From: Mariniphaga sp040772505
GTDB taxonomy: Bacteria > Bacteroidota > Bacteroidia > Bacteroidales > Prolixibacteraceae
DNA: 64,000 nt
Reading direction: 5' to 3'
Assembly (NCBI GenBank): GCA_040772505.1
Contig: JAXGYA010000002.1
Location: forward strand, 186,001-250,000
In this document: piece by piece, positions 17,858 to 26,686 of the stretch
Position numbering within the stretch: the stretch's first letter is position 1
Layout of the letters: every line of letters begins with the position of its first letter
Translations under genes and position numbers: made by a program
Notes under the pieces: generated by a model
The model's database searches: none
What the model was told of the DNA's origin: nothing
What the model saw: the letters and a program-made list of their open reading frames with translations, nothing else

Positions 17858-18922
17858 TTAACTTCTTTTTATAATAATAATTTTTTGTTTGCTGAAAGAG
17901 CCGTCGGGCAATTGTTTGCCGGGTATTGTTTTATAATCAATAGGAGCGGCATCTTTTAACACACCGAGGATGTACCAGAGAGATTCATCAACAAATGTGG
18001 CGGTATAAGTATAGCTTTTAACTGCTTCATCTCCAATTTCAATCTCCACGCTGTACCAGCGGCTAAGGCGGTTTGCAATTTGAAAAATACTTTCGCGCTT
18101 AAAAACCAGAATCCCGTCTTTCCATGAAATGTATTTTTCAATATCCCCTTCTGAGCTATCCATTTTCCCGGTTTTCAAATCATAATTTACGTGTTGCCCG
18201 GGAAACATTGAGCCCATCGGTTGGGGAGGCGCTCCTGCAATTGTCCGCTCGAGCGCCACCTTGCCTTCAACCAGGGTGGTTGCAACAAATTTTTCATCGG
18301 GATAAGCATAAACGTTAAAAGTGGTGCCAAGTGCTTTTATATTCATCCCCCGGGTTTTCACAATAAAAGGGCTTCCCGGGTTGTGGGCTATTTTGAAATA
18401 CCCCTCGCCGGTCAAAACAACTTCCCGTATGGAGTCACTAAATTCCTGCGGATATTTCAGTTTGCTGCCGTGGTTTAAATGCACTTCGGAGCCATCGGAA
18501 AACTGCACAAATGTTTTGGAGCCCACGGGAGCAATAATTTCAAGTGAATCAACTTTAAGGCTTGCAAATTGGCGCCCAATCTGCGGCTGTTGCATCAGAG
18601 TATAAATAAGAAATGCCAAAACCGGAATGAGTAAAATGGCAGCTGCCCGTGTGAGCCATGTCGTATAGTGAACCCGAAGCTGAATACCTGTTTTGGTGTG
18701 GCTCCTGTTTATTTTATGATGGATTTTATCAAGAAGAGCACTGAGCTTTTCATCATCAGGCAGGTTTTTATCTGCTTCAAAATCATAATCTCTCCACTCC
18801 TGATATCCCCAATCTTTACCGCCCCTGCCAGACGAACCCGTTTTTACCCAAAGGATGACCTCTTTAAATTCCTCCTTGGTGCACTGATCGTTTAAAAATT
18901 TTATGAGTAGTTCTTTTGTCAT
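17858..18922 (-). CDS. FecR-family anti-sigma factor
   Basis: 354 residues. A cytoplasmic N-terminal FecR_N-like segment (LLIKFLNDQCTKEEFKEVIL) is followed by one membrane helix (AAAILLIPVLAFLIYTLM, about 91-108), then the periplasmic FecR domain (FVQFSDGSEVHLNHGSKLKY, VVLTGEGYFKIAHNPGSPF) and a C-terminal DUF4974-type STN-like domain (ESIFQIANRLSRWYSVEIEI). It holds the ECF sigma factor until SusC with bound glycan signals through its STN domain. It lies between the sigma gene and susC, the standard order. With susC broken, the signal input would be altered. Confidence 0.92.
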   Translation of the reverse strand: MTKELLIKFLNDQCTKEEFKEVILWVKTGSSGRGGKDWGYQEWRDYDFEADKNLPDDEKLSALLDKIHHKINRSHTKTGIQLRVHYTTWLTRAAAILLIPVLAFLIYTLMQQPQIGRQFASLKVDSLEIIAPVGSKTFVQFSDGSEVHLNHGSKLKYPQEFSDSIREVVLTGEGYFKIAHNPGSPFIVKTRGMNIKALGTTFNVYAYPDEKFVATTLVEGKVALERTIAGAPPQPMGSMFPGQHVNYDLKTGKMDSSEGDIEKYISWKDGILVFKRESIFQIANRLSRWYSVEIEIGDEAVKSYTYTATFVDESLWYILGVLKDAAPIDYKTIPGKQLPDGSFSKQKIIIIKRS

Positions 18923-18937
18923 TTATTCCTTTGTAAA

Positions 18938-18967
18938 AATGCCTCCCAAAAAAAAGCGGGAGGCATT
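18938..18967 (-). terminator. Hairpin with T-rich tail between sigma gene and fecR
   Basis: A 10-bp inverted repeat, AATGCCTCCC / GGGAGGCATT, with a 10-base loop. On the minus strand it is followed by TTTTTAC, and it ends 16 bases before the fecR ATG. This is the shape of an intrinsic terminator. It may separate sigma-factor transcription from fecR-susCD, which would then have its own sigma-dependent promoter or depend on read-through. Confidence 0.6.
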
Positions 18968-19047
18968 CCTTGTCTAACTAACCTTCCCTATGAAAATTCC
19001 GTTTTTGTTAAGTACAATATGTTATACGCACGAACAACAAAACAGGA

Positions 19048-19629
19048 CTATAAAAGATAAATAAACAGGAGGACGGATAGCGTGTTTCCGGGGATATTCG
19101 ATTTTAAAAAAGCCAGCGCTGCAACAAGATGATTTTTAACTGTATTAACAGAAATATGCAGTTTTTCGGCAATTTCTGCATGAGTCAATCCCTCTTCCCG
19201 GCTGAGTTTAAATATTTCTTTCTGGCGGGGAGTTAATTCTTCTATTAGTAATTTTACCTGTCTGTTGATTTCCCTGAAATGAATTTCATCAATTAGCGCA
19301 TCGGCATTATTGATCTGCTGCCTGTTAACTAAGTGTTCCAGATACTTTTTTTCGTTTACTTTTTTGCGGAGCAGGCTGATGGTATTGTTGTAGGCAATGG
19401 TAAAAAGGAAAGAGTCGAAAGAGGCGCACAAATCAATTTTCTTTCTGGACTCCCACAGCTTCAAAAATACTTCCTGAACAATTTCTTCGGTATCTGCTTC
19501 CTGTTTTAAGTAGCGAAAAACAAAGACGTACAATCTTTTTGAATACTGCTCATAAATGGCATCAAAGGCAGCCATGTCGCCATTTTTCAGGAGATTAAGC
19601 AAATTAGTATTTGGTTTCCCTCGTTTCAC
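19048..19629 (-). CDS. ECF sigma factor (RNA polymerase sigma-70 family)
   Basis: 193 residues in the Bacteroidetes PUL-type ECF family. Region 2 is seen in AFDAIYEQYSKRLYVFVFRY and DTEEIVQEVFLKLWESRK, region 4 in LTPRQKEIFKLSREEGLTHA and EIAEKLHISVNTVKNHL. The short hydrophobic tail LSVLLFIYLL is unusual and may touch the membrane. The annotated start is GTG at 19629, but a TATTTTTG promoter-like -7 box directly overlaps it, so translation may instead start at a nearby downstream TTG. It is predicted to direct polymerase to the susCD operon when released by FecR. Confidence 0.92.
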   Translation of the reverse strand: MKRGKPNTNLLNLLKNGDMAAFDAIYEQYSKRLYVFVFRYLKQEADTEEIVQEVFLKLWESRKKIDLCASFDSFLFTIAYNNTISLLRKKVNEKKYLEHLVNRQQINNADALIDEIHFREINRQVKLLIEELTPRQKEIFKLSREEGLTHAEIAEKLHISVNTVKNHLVAALAFLKSNIPGNTLSVLLFIYLL

Positions 19630-19907
19630 AAAAATAAAATATTGGTAGTCTGGTACAATATTAGTGAAAAAGATTTAATTTGACAATGTGAAGATGTAAG
19701 CTTGGTTTGGGATAAAATGGCTAAATATTAATTTGAAGTAGTGAGAGTTTTAACTACTTTTTACTATAGTAGATAGAGCAAAAAATATTTAGCGGCTTTT
19801 TACATGGAGCATTTACTAAGCACCTCAAAACATTTAACCAAAAAAACCATTTTTCAACGGCTCACTTCTCCAAAAATTTTCTACTTTCGCTGCTTAAAAT
19901 TTTTAAG

Positions 19908-21020
19908 ATGGCAACAAAATCACTTAGAACCGAACCGCAAAAACGTCTTCACTCATTAGACGCGCTGCGTGGATTTGACATGTTTTGGATTACCGGCGGC
20001 GGCGCTTTAGTAATCGCACTCTCGCAAATTTTTGGTCCCAACTGGCTGGAAACTCAAATGCACCATGTAAGCTGGGAAGGATTTCGTTTCTACGATCTGA
20101 TTTTCCCGCTTTTTATGTTTATTTCTGGGGTTGCCATACCACTTTCCGTTGAATCAAAAATTGAAAATAGTGTTCCAAAGCATAAGCTCTTTCAAAAAGC
20201 ATTGAGACGCGGGGTGATTTTAATCATCTTAGGAATATTGTACAACGGCACTTTCCGAAACGGTTTTGAGAACGGACGGATTGCCAGTGTTTTGGGTCAA
20301 ATCGGGATTGCCTACTTTTTTGCAGCCACCATTGTCATCTACACTAAGTCTGTGCGTAGCCGGCTGATCTGGTTTGGCAGCATTCTGGCAGGCATCGGCA
20401 TTTTGCAGTTGCTGATTCCCGTTCCCGGAATTGGTGCCGGCGTGCTCACTCCCGAAGGGTGCATAAACGGGTACATTGACCGGATGCTGCTCCCCGGCAG
20501 GCTCAACGACGGCATTTTTGATCCCGAAGGAATTCTGTGCAGCATTTCTGCCACAGGAATCACACTTATGGGAACTTTTGCAGGAAATATTTTACGAAGC
20601 GATAAATCAACCGGGCGGAAAAAAATCGGGTATCTCTTAGCAGCAGGAGTTGCTGCAATTTTGCTTGCTTTGGCTCTCTCAACATTTTATCCAATCATTA
20701 AAAAATGCTGGACATCAACATTTAATCTGTTAACCGGTGGAATCAGCTTTATACTTCTGGCTGTTTTCTATCTGATTATCGACCATTGGGGATATAAAAA
20801 ATGGGCATTCTTTTTCACCGTTATCGGGATGAACTCTATTTTCATTTATCTCTTTTCACGCATGGGAAACCTCCAGCAGATTGGCGAATTTTTCGTGGGA
20901 TGGCTGGCAAAAATGATGAGCGAATCCGGTGGAAATCTGCTTTTGGTTATCGGAAGGATTGCCGTTGGCTGGCTTATTCTTTACTATATGTATAAAAAGA
21001 AAATTTTCCTGCGGATTTAA
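19908..21020 (+). CDS. DUF5009 / NagX-like membrane acyltransferase
   Basis: 370-residue polytopic membrane protein. The N-terminal LHSLDALRGFDMFWITGG and the FPLFMFISGVAIPLS segment after the first helices are hallmarks of the COG4299/DUF5009 family, related to heparan-alpha-glucosaminide N-acetyltransferase. Members are thought to acylate amino sugars or related substrates across the membrane; the exact reaction in bacteria is unproven. About ten hydrophobic helices can be traced. It is transcribed away from the PUL and overlaps the end of the convergent outer-membrane gene by four bases. Confidence 0.85.
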   Translation: MATKSLRTEPQKRLHSLDALRGFDMFWITGGGALVIALSQIFGPNWLETQMHHVSWEGFRFYDLIFPLFMFISGVAIPLSVESKIENSVPKHKLFQKALRRGVILIILGILYNGTFRNGFENGRIASVLGQIGIAYFFAATIVIYTKSVRSRLIWFGSILAGIGILQLLIPVPGIGAGVLTPEGCINGYIDRMLLPGRLNDGIFDPEGILCSISATGITLMGTFAGNILRSDKSTGRKKIGYLLAAGVAAILLALALSTFYPIIKKCWTSTFNLLTGGISFILLAVFYLIIDHWGYKKWAFFFTVIGMNSIFIYLFSRMGNLQQIGEFFVGWLAKMMSESGGNLLLVIGRIAVGWLILYYMYKKKIFLRI

Positions 21021-22309
21021 TACCTGCTCCTGTAAAATGTAACATTCATTTCCGGTCCCGGAATCATAAACCTGTCATTGGGTGCAATGCGCCAGGCAAG
21101 AGCCGTTTCCATTCTGTATTTTGAATTTATCTGGCTGAAACACTCCAGATAAGGCACAAAGTTATGACGTACTTTACCTACATCATTAATTTTTTTTATC
21201 CCCATTCCGGGAATATATTTTAGTCCAAAACCATACTCCGATTTCAGAGAAGGATACCAGCTCCATCCGAGATGCGTTTCCAATAAAACCCAGTCGTTTC
21301 TTTTGTATGCGTTATAACTCAGTGCGGCACTCAAATTCCGGTTCAGTTTGTGCCCGGAATATTTCCGGTTTTCCAGCTTCAGGTATCCGCCATAAACAAA
21401 ATCCGGTTCCCTGCTGAAATAGTTAAAAAACGGACCAAATTCAATTCGCGAGCCGCTCAATCGTGGTCTGAATTCCGTCAGTTCCCAGTCGGGCAATAAA
21501 TTTTCCGGCAATTGCAGCAGCAGCTTCCGGTTCAGAAACCCGATGAACTGCTCCGACTCTTTTTCGGCAGAATGCCCTGTTTTTGCATTACGCTGATGCT
21601 TAATTCTTCTGATTTCTCCGGCAACCGTCAATATTTCATCGTCTGAAAAAATTCGCCCAGGATAGTGTTTTTCCAGCAAAATTGCGGCAGTCGTATAATG
21701 ATTCATTGGGTTCATGCGTCCTCTGCCCCATCCCGCTTTTGCATGCAAACCATATCTATGCCTTGAGTTTTCGTATGTTTTGGAATAAGGCGTTTCAACC
21801 CGGTTTGAATCAGTCTGATTGCCGGAAACATTTCTTCTGTATAAATCATAAAGTCCCCATGCATTAACATTTACGAGTGTATAATTTTTCCTGTCGAAAT
21901 AAAACCTTGCCGAGTAGCCGCCCTGAATCTTTCCCCGAATTCCGGACAGCTTCTGCTCTGCATCAATCACGTTTGCTGCCGAACTGTCAATAAAATCTCC
22001 TTTCCCGAAGTAGGGTCCTGCTTCTATTAAAAACTCGCGGGTTTCCTGTCTTGAGGGAAGGAGAATCCAGCTGCGGGTTCCCCACTGCGCACGTGCATCT
22101 CCCTTAAATATTTTTTCAAAATTGCGGGTCTGCTCTGTCCGCAATTCTTCACGTTCTGAATTGACTGACAGTGAAATTCCGGTATTGAACTCTTTTTTGA
22201 TGAAAAACAGAAGTGTATCTCTGCCTGCAACAAGCTGTGCATTGGCTTTGGGCATGATAAAAAGCAAACTATACAGAACTACAAGTATGGTAAAACAATA
22301 TTTCCTCAT
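21017..22309 (-). CDS. Predicted outer-membrane beta-barrel protein, unknown function
   Basis: 430 residues with a signal peptide (MRKYCFTILVVLYSLLFIMP, cleavage near ANAQ). The mature part alternates aromatic and polar residues in many short strands (GYSARFYFDRKNYTLVNV, RIEFGPFFNYFSREPD, FVYGGYLKLENRKYSGH) and ends in an aromatic residue (FYRSRY), as outer-membrane barrels do. No family was recognised. Convergent with the DUF5009 gene. Confidence 0.65.
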   Translation of the reverse strand: MRKYCFTILVVLYSLLFIMPKANAQLVAGRDTLLFFIKKEFNTGISLSVNSEREELRTEQTRNFEKIFKGDARAQWGTRSWILLPSRQETREFLIEAGPYFGKGDFIDSSAANVIDAEQKLSGIRGKIQGGYSARFYFDRKNYTLVNVNAWGLYDLYRRNVSGNQTDSNRVETPYSKTYENSRHRYGLHAKAGWGRGRMNPMNHYTTAAILLEKHYPGRIFSDDEILTVAGEIRRIKHQRNAKTGHSAEKESEQFIGFLNRKLLLQLPENLLPDWELTEFRPRLSGSRIEFGPFFNYFSREPDFVYGGYLKLENRKYSGHKLNRNLSAALSYNAYKRNDWVLLETHLGWSWYPSLKSEYGFGLKYIPGMGIKKINDVGKVRHNFVPYLECFSQINSKYRMETALAWRIAPNDRFMIPGPEMNVTFYRSRY

Positions 22310-22418
22310 TATGTTGAAAATTAATTACAGAACAAATTAACGAAACTTCATTGAAAAGCGAACCGGTCTGCGTTAATAAAAGTTAAGTGCAGCGGTTGTC
22401 CTGCAAAACTTTTGCTAT

Positions 22419-22449
22419 TTTGTGAAGGAAAAACTTTTGGCTAATTTTG
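22419..22449 (+). promoter_or_regulatory. Bacteroidetes-type promoter upstream of panB
   Basis: A -33 TTTG (22419-22422) and a -7 TAATTTTG (22442-22449) separated by 19 bases match the Bacteroidetes primary sigma consensus. The predicted transcript starts about 20 bases before the panB ATG. Confidence 0.6.
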
Positions 22450-22474
22450 CAGATAAATCATTAACGAACGAAAA

Positions 22475-23290
22475 ATGTCAGTACAAACCGAATTAAGAAA
22501 AGTCACAACCCACCGGTTATCAGAAATGAAACTTCGTGGTGAAAAAATTGCCATGCTGACCGCATACGATTACAGTATTGCCACATTGATTGATGAAGCG
22601 GGCGTTGATGTGATTTTGGTTGGCGACTCTGCCTCCAATGTTATGGCGGGTTATGAAACCACTTTGCCCATAACTTTGGAACATATGATTTACCATGGAC
22701 AATCAGTAGTGCGTGCAGTGAAGCGGGCACTTGTTGTGGTTGATCTTCCTTTTGGCACCTATCAGGGAAATTCGCGAAAAGCGATTGATTCTGCAATCCG
22801 CATTATGAAAGAAACTGCCGCCGATGCAGTAAAGCTTGAGGGTGGAGCCGAAATTATTGAATCCGTAAACCGCATTCTGTCCGCAGGTATTCCGGTGATG
22901 GGACACCTCGGTCTGATGCCTCAGTCTATTCATAAATTCGGCACCTACACGGTGCGGGCAAAGGAGGAAGAAGAGGCGCAAAAGTTGCTTTCCGATGCCA
23001 AATTGTTAGAAGAAGCCGGATGCTTCAGCATTGTATTGGAAAAAATTCCGGCAATGCTGGGAACTCAGGTTGCCAAAGAGTTAAAAATCCCAATCATCGG
23101 TATTGGCGCCGGATCGGGAGTTGACGGACAGGTGCTGGTGATTCACGATTTATTGGGAATTACACAGCAATTTTCACCACGCTTCCTGCGGAGATACCAT
23201 AATCTTGCTGTAGAGATAAAAGGCGCTGTAGGAAATTACATAGAAGATGTTAAAACATTGAAGTTTCCCAACGAAAAAGAACAGTATTGA
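22475..23290 (+). CDS. panB: 3-methyl-2-oxobutanoate hydroxymethyltransferase
   Basis: 271 residues, normal for PanB. It transfers a hydroxymethyl group from methylene-tetrahydrofolate to alpha-ketoisovalerate to make ketopantoate, the first committed step to pantothenate and CoA. Visible motifs are MLTAYDYSIATLIDEAGVDV, LVGDSASNVMAGYETT (Mg2+/substrate site), VVVDLPFGTY, AVKLEGGAE, MGHLGLMPQS and IPIIGIGAGSGVDGQVLV. The start follows a good promoter. A heptamer-repeat tract follows 18 bases after the stop. Confidence 0.97.
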   Translation: MSVQTELRKVTTHRLSEMKLRGEKIAMLTAYDYSIATLIDEAGVDVILVGDSASNVMAGYETTLPITLEHMIYHGQSVVRAVKRALVVVDLPFGTYQGNSRKAIDSAIRIMKETAADAVKLEGGAEIIESVNRILSAGIPVMGHLGLMPQSIHKFGTYTVRAKEEEEAQKLLSDAKLLEEAGCFSIVLEKIPAMLGTQVAKELKIPIIGIGAGSGVDGQVLVIHDLLGITQQFSPRFLRRYHNLAVEIKGAVGNYIEDVKTLKFPNEKEQY

Positions 23291-23308
23291 GGAGGAGAGA
23301 GGTGAGAA

Positions 23309-23446
23309 GTGAACGGTAAACGGTAAACAGTGAACAGTAAACAGTGAACGGTAAACAGTAAACGGTAAACAGTGAGAGGAGAGAGGAGAAGTAAACGGTA
23401 AACGGTAAACAGTGAACAGTAAAAAGTAGAAAGTAAACAGTGGAAA
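23309..23446. repeat. Imperfect heptamer tandem repeat, consensus GTRAACR
   Basis: Starting at 23309, nine successive 7-base units follow GT[A/G]AAC[A/G] (for example GTGAACG, GTAAACA). A purine-rich interruption (23372-23390) comes next, then eight more partly decayed units up to 23446. The last unit supplies the GTG start codon of the RluA-family gene at 23440. Unit spacing is constant at seven, so this is a tandem array and not a CRISPR or coding repeat. It resembles heptanucleotide repeats known from other bacteria such as cyanobacteria. Confidence 0.85.
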
Positions 23447-24150
23447 TACTATACGAAGACAATCATATCATAGCTGTGAATAAAGCCTGCGGGGAGCTGG
23501 TTCAATCCGATATCACCAATGAAAGAACAATTGTTGACGAAACCAAGGATTACCTGAAAGAGAAATACAACAAGCCGGGAAATGTTTTCGTTGGATTGCC
23601 TCACCGGCTTGACCGCCCAACCAGCGGCATTGTGCTTTTAGCCAAAACAGGAAAGGCGTTGGACAGGCTCAATAAACTATTTTCAGAGCGCGACTCGATA
23701 ACTAAAACTTACTGGGCTGTTGTGGACAACCGTCCGCCAAAACATACCGACATATTAGAGCATTATCTGAAAAAAAATCAGGAACAAAATAAGAGTTACG
23801 CATATCCCGAAGGCACTCCATATGCCAAATACGCCCGACTAACATATCGCCATGTTGCAAGTCTGAAAAACAACCATCTTCTTGAGATTGAGCTATATAC
23901 AGGAAGACATCATCAAATAAGAGTGCAATTGGGAATGATAAACCTCAGAATAAGAGGCGATGTTAAGTATGGCTATCCACGTCCGAACAAATACCGTGGA
24001 ATTCATTTGCATGCGCGAAAACTGGAGTTTATCCATCCGGTTAAAAAAACTCCGATTGCCATCATTGCCGAGCCGCCTGAAGATAAAGTCTGGAATGAAT
24101 ATATCAAGCTGTTCCGCGAAAACCAGTTCAGTCCAGTGATTCCGGTTTAA
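23440..24150 (+). CDS. RluA-family RNA pseudouridine synthase
   Basis: 236 residues. Pseudouridylates rRNA or tRNA uridines. The catalytic Asp lies in PHRLDRPTSGIVLLAKT (about residues 54-70); the family's start MEILYEDNHIIAVNKACGEL and the C-terminal HHQIRVQLGMI motif are present. There is no S4 domain, so it is a short RluA/RluC-like form. The start is GTG at 23440: an in-frame TAA lies at 23434 and no ATG precedes the conserved N-terminus. That GTG lies inside the heptamer repeat, so repeat changes would alter its ribosome-binding context. The 3' end overlaps cytidine deaminase on the opposite strand. Confidence 0.93.
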   Translation: MEILYEDNHIIAVNKACGELVQSDITNERTIVDETKDYLKEKYNKPGNVFVGLPHRLDRPTSGIVLLAKTGKALDRLNKLFSERDSITKTYWAVVDNRPPKHTDILEHYLKKNQEQNKSYAYPEGTPYAKYARLTYRHVASLKNNHLLEIELYTGRHHQIRVQLGMINLRIRGDVKYGYPRPNKYRGIHLHARKLEFIHPVKKTPIAIIAEPPEDKVWNEYIKLFRENQFSPVIPV

Positions 24151-24610
24151 ATGCAAATGGCAGCAAGCTTTCAACCCCTTCAAAAACCTGGATTTTCTGT
24201 TTCCCTTCCAAGATAATACGAATAGGCTGCCGGAATCTCACCTCTGCCTCCAGCAGCGCCTGACGGCATGAGCCACATGGCTTTACAGGCTGTTCGACTA
24301 AGCCACTTTCTCCGGATGCTGTGACTGCAATAGCCTTAACTGAAGTTTCGGGATGTGTGGCATTTGCAAAAAACAGAGCTACCCGTTCGGCGCATAAGCC
24401 AATTGGCGAGGCTGCATTCTCCTGATTATTTCCTACAATAATTTCATCATTTGCCAAACGTATGGCAGCGCCAACACGGAAACGGGAATAAGGAGCATAC
24501 GCTTTCCCGGAAGCCTCCCGTGCTGATAAAATCAAATTTTGATCTGCTTTGGGCAAATCCTCCACAGCGGAATACTCATATACCAAAATTCGCAATTCTT
24601 TCGTTCGCAT
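24128..24610 (-). CDS. cdd: Cytidine deaminase
   Basis: About 160 residues. Converts cytidine and deoxycytidine to uridine forms for pyrimidine salvage. The zinc site is seen in NAASPIGLCAERVALF (CAE) and KPCGSCRQALLE (PCxxC). AYAPYSRFRVGAAIRL is the substrate loop. The start at Met 24610 (MRTKELR) matches the family N-terminus better than the ATG at 24628. Its last 23 bases overlap the RluA-family gene, a tail-to-tail arrangement. Confidence 0.95.
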   Translation of the reverse strand: MRTKELRILVYEYSAVEDLPKADQNLILSAREASGKAYAPYSRFRVGAAIRLANDEIIVGNNQENAASPIGLCAERVALFFANATHPETSVKAIAVTASGESGLVEQPVKPCGSCRQALLEAEVRFRQPIRIILEGKQKIQVFEGVESLLPFAFKPESLD

Positions 24611-24785
24611 AAGAAATAATTTATTCAAAAGTACAATTTTATTAAATCAAACAGAGAAATATCCGGGAAAAAACCGTCGAACAGCGTTATTCACGCAACT
24701 ATGTTCATAAAATTCCGGGATTTATGGGGTTAATACAGGCAGAAGGGATTATTTTAGCGCAAAAATTTATTGAAGGCATTTGGCA

Positions 24786-25724
24786 ATGAGATATGGTGTT
24801 TTTTTATTTCTTTTTATTTTTTTCATTTCCGCCACTCAGGCGCAAATATCCAGAGAGCAGTATATTTTGAGATACCAGATTCTTGCTATTGAGGAAATGG
24901 GTCGGAGCGGAATTCCTGCCAGCATAAAGATGGCGCAAGCCCTGCTGGAGTCAAACAACGGGAATAGTCAGCTTGCCCACAAATCAAATAACCATTTCGG
25001 AATCAAATGCAAAAGCAACTGGACCGGACAAAAAGTTTATCACAACGATGACGAGCCCAATGAATGTTTTCGCAAATACAGAACTGTAGAAGATTCATAC
25101 ATTGACCACAGCAACTTTTTGATGGGCAATCCACGCTATGCATTTCTCTTTACGTTTCCTCCCAACGACTATAAAAGATGGGCTGAAGGGCTCAAAGATG
25201 CCGGATATGCAACTGCAAAGCATTATGCAAAATCGCTGATAAAAATTATTGAGGATAACCAGCTCTATCTGTTGGATACGAAACAGACGCTCAGTCCTAT
25301 GCTTGCCAATGCAACAAAAGCGCAAATAAACAACATGTCTGAGAAAATAGCCATCAATCCTTTTTTTGCCAGAACAACCATAAATGTCAATAACCTCAAG
25401 GCAGTAGCTGCTAAAGAGGGAGATACTTTTGAAATTCTTGCGCAGTCTTTTGCAAAAGAGCCATGGGAGTTATACAATTTCAATGACCTACCGGCAGGCT
25501 ATCGCCCACAGCCCAACGAAGTGATTTATCTTGAACCAAAAAGGAATAAATCGCCAAGGGGGGTAGATTACCACAAAGTTTCTGAAGGAGAAACCATGCA
25601 CTTTATTTCACAAATGTACGGGCTTAAGTTGAAACGGCTGTTGAGGCGAAACCGTATGAAACCGGGAGAACAACCCATCCCTGGTGACTGGATTTATCTG
25701 AGGACAAAAAAACCTGCAAATTGA
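24786..25724 (+). CDS. Exported N-acetylglucosaminidase with LysM-like tail
   Basis: About 312 residues with a signal peptide (MRYGVFLFLFIFFISATQAQ). The glucosaminidase (GH73-type) domain spans about 25-160: GIPASIKMAQALLESNNGNS with the catalytic Glu, SNNHFGIKCKSNW, and YRTVEDSYIDHSNFLM. The C-terminal part has two LysM-like peptidoglycan-binding segments (AAKEGDTFEILAQSF, KVSEGETMHFISQMYGLKLK). It cleaves cell-wall glycan during growth or separation. A TTG at 24780 is possible but the ATG at 24786 fits the signal peptide better. Confidence 0.92.
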   Translation: MRYGVFLFLFIFFISATQAQISREQYILRYQILAIEEMGRSGIPASIKMAQALLESNNGNSQLAHKSNNHFGIKCKSNWTGQKVYHNDDEPNECFRKYRTVEDSYIDHSNFLMGNPRYAFLFTFPPNDYKRWAEGLKDAGYATAKHYAKSLIKIIEDNQLYLLDTKQTLSPMLANATKAQINNMSEKIAINPFFARTTINVNNLKAVAAKEGDTFEILAQSFAKEPWELYNFNDLPAGYRPQPNEVIYLEPKRNKSPRGVDYHKVSEGETMHFISQMYGLKLKRLLRRNRMKPGEQPIPGDWIYLRTKKPAN

Positions 25725-25822
25725 TTTTCTTCAAATCAATCAATCGGATAACCTTAAAAACTGTCTATTAAACCAACTCTTTGCAGCACAACAAGCCCGC
25801 TCTTATTCAGCAACTACATCAA

Positions 25823-26680
25823 TTAGCGAAGCAGCCCTTCAAAAACCAAAAACAGCATCACGAAAAGATAAAGAAAATTGAGAAGATGAAAGGCAGGTAA
25901 AGCTTTAAATTTCTCCCGCCCAAAAACAGACCGGGTTAGAAAAGCCACCAAATAAATAATATAAAGAGCAAGAATTAAAAACAGCACCGGCTTGGTAATA
26001 ACGAAAAGCAAAACCAGCAATGCAGAGGCAATGGTTGTTAATATCCACGTAAAAGTGATTCTTTTTATCTGCACTTCCGAAAAAATGTCGGTGAGGCTTG
26101 GCAGTCCGGCTAATTTATATTGATTGCCAAAAAGGAGCAGCAGCAACCAGAAGTGCGGTATTTGCCCAATAAAAAAGAATGCGGCAACTATAAGGATTGC
26201 TTCTGAAAACATGCCTCCGCCGGCAGCAGTCCAGCCGATAACCGGTGGAATCGACCCCACCATTGAGCCGGGAATCACAGCAAATGCAGTTACTCTTTTA
26301 AGGGGCGTATAAACCAGATTGTAAAAAAACAGGGTAGCCCACGCCAATGCCAGTGAAATGAGCGGATTTGTCAGAATTAAAATTAGGGACCCCAGGGAAA
26401 CATATCCCACAACTATCATAAATCCCTGAACTGATGAAATTTTCCCCGATGGAATCGGGCGTGATTTTGTTCGCGGCATGAGCCGGTCGGTCCGCCTTTC
26501 CTGCCAATGGTTCAAAGCCCCCGAACCGCAGGACATAAAAAAAACACCGGCAGCCATAAACAAGCCCTGAGCATCTATCCTGCCCAAAAACAAAACATAG
26601 CCTGCAAGTGCGGATAAAGTAACGGGCAAAGAGATACGCACTTTGCCCAATTCAAAAACAATTTTCAGGAATTGCTTCAA
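25823..26680 (-). CDS. ctaB: Protoheme IX farnesyltransferase (heme O synthase)
   Basis: 285 residues, UbiA prenyltransferase family. Adds a farnesyl tail to heme B, giving heme O for the oxidase encoded just upstream. The Asp-rich motif region is ALNHWQERRTDRLMPRTKSR followed by PIPSG, equivalent to NxxxDxxxDxxMxRTxxRP of the family (the first Asp position is altered). Several membrane helices follow. It starts six bases after coxB ends and is the last gene of the oxidase operon. Confidence 0.92.
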   Translation of the reverse strand: MKQFLKIVFELGKVRISLPVTLSALAGYVLFLGRIDAQGLFMAAGVFFMSCGSGALNHWQERRTDRLMPRTKSRPIPSGKISSVQGFMIVVGYVSLGSLILILTNPLISLALAWATLFFYNLVYTPLKRVTAFAVIPGSMVGSIPPVIGWTAAGGGMFSEAILIVAAFFFIGQIPHFWLLLLLFGNQYKLAGLPSLTDIFSEVQIKRITFTWILTTIASALLVLLFVITKPVLFLILALYIIYLVAFLTRSVFGREKFKALPAFHLLNFLYLFVMLFLVFEGLLR

Positions 26681-26686
26681 ACCCTA

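Noticed and set aside
23309..23446. Repeat array as a possible CRISPR
   Set aside because: Units are only seven bases, adjacent without unique spacers, and no cas genes are nearby.
25718..25745. Short hairpin after the glucosaminidase gene
   Set aside because: The stem is AT-rich and not followed by a T run; too weak to call a terminator.
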